Positions 13,652 to 16,046 of a DNA stretch of 16,046 nucleotides are shown one piece after another. The notes beneath the pieces were generated by a model. That model saw only the letters and a list, made by a program, of their open reading frames with translations, searched no databases and was not told where the DNA came from. Source of the stretch: Sandaracinus sp. (GTDB lineage: Bacteria; Myxococcota_A; Polyangia; Polyangiales; Houyiibacteriaceae); contig JACKEH010000078.1 in NCBI GenBank assembly GCA_020633125.1, positions 1-16,046 on the forward strand, in the 5' to 3' direction. Position 1 is the first letter of the stretch, and every line of letters starts with the position of its first letter. Both the position numbers and the translations under genes were made by a program.

Positions 13652-15877
13652 TCATTCCGCCGCGGCGTCGCCCTCGCCTTCCGCCGCGGGCTCTTCTTCC
13701 GCCGCGATCTGCACGTGCGCCGGCGCCGCTTCGCCGAGCACCTCGGTGCTACGCGCCTTCTCCGGCAGGTACTGGTCGAGCTTGCCGATGTACCAAGAGA
13801 ACGCGAGGCCCAGCAGGAGCAGGACGAAGAGGTAGAACTTCCACGGCCGCCGCTTCTCGGCGAAGGGATCGTGGAGATCGCGTTGGCTGCCCTTGGGGAT
13901 CGTCGCGACCTTCGTGAGCGACTCGCCGAAGGGTACGTTGACCTTCGCGCGCGCGTTCACGGCCCAGCCGTTCGCGTCGAGAAGCGGGCCGAGGTTGCGC
14001 TGCCGCAGCTTCAGCCACGCGATCGCCATCGACGGTCCGCTGATCAACAAGATCAACCCGAGCACGCCGAGCGGCATCCAGAAACCGAGGCCGAAGAAGG
14101 CCTCGAGCAAGGCGCCGATCGCCGCCGTGATGCCGCCGACTGCGACACCGATGGCCGCGACCACGCCGATGTCGAGCTTGCGAGGGGCCTGCGCGCGCGG
14201 TTGGCCGGTCGACGCCGCTTCGGTCTGCTCGGCCGCGCTCGTGACGCCGGCGTCCGCTTCGGCTTGAGCCGCCGCCGCACGACGCTCGATCTGCTCTTCG
14301 ATCAGGCGAAGGAACTTCTTGTACGGGGTCCAGAACGCCTGCCGGACGCTGATCGGGTTGTCGACGATGCGCGTGACGGTCGCGTCCCAGACCTCGCCCT
14401 TGCGGTCGTAGAAGACGCCGTTGCGACCGACCATGAGGTTGTCGACGTCGCCGTTGGTCATCGCCGCGGCGACCTTCAGCGTGTCGCCCTTGGGGTTCTT
14501 CAGGTCGCAGTAGAGCAAGTAGCTCTTCGAATGCGGCGACATCGTCGTGTGCTTGGCGACGTCGTCGACACGAACGCAGAGCTCGCACGAACGCTGATCG
14601 ATGTAGAGCGTGCCGACCTGGAAGGCCGCCGGTCCCTTGCGCGCGTAGAAGTCGCGGAACGAGACGAAGTTGTTCGCGACCGTCATCAGGTCGCGGTTGA
14701 AGTGCAGGAGCTTCTCGACCTTCTCCCGCGCCTCGGCCATCGGCCGCGCCTTTTCGTCCTCGGCGACCAGGCCGTCGAGCTTCTCGCGGAAGCCCTCCTT
14801 CACGAGCTCACGCGCGCGCTCGGCGCCCAGCTTCTCGACCTTCGCGCCCTTCTTGTCCGCGACCCACGTCGCGTGCGCGGCGAGCTTGCCGCGAATCTGC
14901 ATCCACTCGTCGTACGAGAGCTCGGTCCGGGCGCCGAGGATCGGTTGCACGACCTTGTCGCGGAACGCGCTCATCGCGTCGATCCACGCCGGGTTGAGCC
15001 CCTTGCCGAGAGGAAGCTTCGCGTCGCTCTCGACGTGCGCGAGCGGGAAGTGCGCGACCTCGTCCGCCGTGATCTGCAGATCCTTCGCCGCCGCCGCGAG
15101 GTACTCGCTCTCTTCGCGGTTGACCGCGGTCAGCGCGCGCGCGTCGAAGGCCGCGACGCGACAGCGCGTGAAGAAGTCGTCGATCTTCCCACGCACCTTG
15201 TCGTACGCCGCGAAGGCGTCCGCGCTGGCGTCGCCGAGCGGACGGACCGCCTCGGCCTCGCCCGCGTCGAGCCACGCGACGTAGGCCTCGAGCTCCTCGA
15301 AGAACGCCTTGATCGAATCCGCGGTGACCCCGGGGTCGCCGTTCTTGTCGGTCGCGGGCGACTCGGTGCAGGCGAGCACGTCCTCGAGCGCCTTCTTCAG
15401 CGCCTCGTCCTCGGCGGAGCTCGCGGGCACGACGCCGTCGCCGTTCCACCGCTGCTTGTTGAACTTCTCGATCGCGTCCTTCACGTCCGCGAGCGCGAGC
15501 GACTTCTCGTCGGCCTTCTCGAGGCTGACGAGCAGCGCCTTTGCCGTGTCGTGAAGGACCTTGCCCTCGTCCTTCGTGGTGTCGATCGCCGAGAGCGGGA
15601 GCTCGCTGCCGCGCTTGGCGAGAATCTCCGGGTCCTTCAGCAGGCCGCCCGCCCACTTCGCCGCGGCGATGAGCTCCTTGGCGTGCACACGCCCGTCGTT
15701 GTCCTCGTCGATGAACGCGAGCGTGCGCTCGTCGAGCTCGAGGCCCTTCACGGGACACGCGAGCGCGACCCAGAGCTTCTCGTCGAGCTCGTCGAGCGCC
15801 AGCAGATCTGCGGCGGTCGTGAGCTGAACCTGGTCCACACCGCCCGCGCGAAAGAAGCGCCACACGTGACCGGCCAT
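13652..15877 (-). CDS. EF-hand membrane protein of unknown function (741 aa)
   Basis: The start ATG 15877 follows a good Shine-Dalgarno (AAGGGAG, eight bases away). There is no signal peptide. Residues 57-68 (D-E-D-N-D-G-R-V-H-A-K-E) are a canonical 12-residue calcium EF-hand loop. A degenerate one, D-K-N-G-D-P-G-V, starts at 177 and lacks the Gly at position 6 and the Glu at position 12. The middle (about 190-540) is soluble and mixed helical, with C-E-L-C near the W-free block before residue 450. A low-complexity Ala/Gln/Glu linker precedes three hydrophobic segments at about 570-592, 599-622 and 680-700. Between the second and third is a conserved-looking block N-G-W-A-V-N-A-R-A-K-V-N-V-P-F-G. 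The acidic tail is Glu/Ala-rich. The layout matches large uncharacterised bacterial membrane proteins I recall only vaguely. The gene is monocistronic with its own terminator. Confidence 0.85.
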   Translation of the reverse strand: MAGHVWRFFRAGGVDQVQLTTAADLLALDELDEKLWVALACPVKGLELDERTLAFIDEDNDGRVHAKELIAAAKWAGGLLKDPEILAKRGSELPLSAIDTTKDEGKVLHDTAKALLVSLEKADEKSLALADVKDAIEKFNKQRWNGDGVVPASSAEDEALKKALEDVLACTESPATDKNGDPGVTADSIKAFFEELEAYVAWLDAGEAEAVRPLGDASADAFAAYDKVRGKIDDFFTRCRVAAFDARALTAVNREESEYLAAAAKDLQITADEVAHFPLAHVESDAKLPLGKGLNPAWIDAMSAFRDKVVQPILGARTELSYDEWMQIRGKLAAHATWVADKKGAKVEKLGAERARELVKEGFREKLDGLVAEDEKARPMAEAREKVEKLLHFNRDLMTVANNFVSFRDFYARKGPAAFQVGTLYIDQRSCELCVRVDDVAKHTTMSPHSKSYLLYCDLKNPKGDTLKVAAAMTNGDVDNLMVGRNGVFYDRKGEVWDATVTRIVDNPISVRQAFWTPYKKFLRLIEEQIERRAAAAQAEADAGVTSAAEQTEAASTGQPRAQAPRKLDIGVVAAIGVAVGGITAAIGALLEAFFGLGFWMPLGVLGLILLISGPSMAIAWLKLRQRNLGPLLDANGWAVNARAKVNVPFGESLTKVATIPKGSQRDLHDPFAEKRRPWKFYLFVLLLLGLAFSWYIGKLDQYLPEKARSTEVLGEAAPAHVQIAAEEEPAAEGEGDAAAE

Positions 15878-15907
15878 CTCGATCTCTCCCTTCGTACCCT
15901 TCGCGCG

Positions 15908-15913
15908 GCCTTA
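15908..15913 (-). promoter_or_regulatory. Possible extended -10 (TGGTAAGGC) for the EF-hand protein gene
   Basis: On the minus strand TG-G-TAAGGC lies 30 bases before the ATG at 15877, giving a leader of about 24 nt that includes the Shine-Dalgarno. No -35 is clear. The rest of the right edge (15914-16046) holds nothing I can support. Confidence 0.3.
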
Positions 15914-16046
15914 CCACGATCCGTGCCGCTCGCGCAGCCCTGGCGCACCACGTCGACGCCTCGGCGGGGGGCACGTCGCGTCGTCTCACGGCGAGGGCTC
16001 GGGGCCACGAGGCGTGGGCGGGAGCCTACGGCGGAAGCTCCGCGAG

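Overview
The window is very GC-rich bacterial chromosome with strong third-position GC bias and densely packed genes. Three things point to a myxobacterium or close relative (Myxococcota, perhaps the Sandaracinus/Polyangiales side): many exported lipoproteins of unknown function, a long cysteine-repeat lipoprotein, and a neighbouring pair matching the MXAN_0976/MXAN_0977 (MbnP/MbnH-like) families. The taxonomic placement is inference. I support 13 protein genes, four terminators or terminator-like hairpins, several promoter-like sites and three repeat regions. I saw no tRNA, rRNA, CRISPR, IS element or phage gene.

Left part (1-4240): a lipoprotein with eleven cysteine repeats ends in a strong terminator. 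It is followed by an MpaB/Lcp-type haem oxygenase (DUF2236) behind a palindrome flanked by direct repeats. Next come a glutaredoxin-like membrane protein on the minus strand and, divergent from it, a RibD-C/DHFR-family reductase.

Middle (4253-8121): a two-gene minus-strand operon encodes two lipoproteins of unknown function. A small secreted protein (plus) and a MerR-type regulator with an unusual C-terminal domain (minus) follow and converge on a shared hairpin.

Right part (8346-15877, all minus strand): a di-haem cytochrome c peroxidase-like lipoprotein has its own promoter and terminator. Next to it is a translationally coupled mbnP-mbnH pair: a copper-binding-protein-like lipoprotein with four or more extra Cys and a WxW motif, plus its di-haem MauG-like partner. 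In methanotrophs the partner oxidises a Trp of MbnP to kynurenine, so this is the best candidate for specialised chemistry here. Then come the ribosome-associated GTPase HflX, a 138-bp hexanucleotide repeat tract, and a 741-residue EF-hand membrane protein of unknown function.

The most general observation concerns translation starts. Seven genes lacking a Shine-Dalgarno have a TANNCT hexamer exactly 6-8 nt before the start codon, the signature of leaderless mRNA. Genes with a good Shine-Dalgarno lack it there, and three of them have a TA-type hexamer further upstream. This pattern also decides three otherwise ambiguous starts (1667, 3585, 8121).
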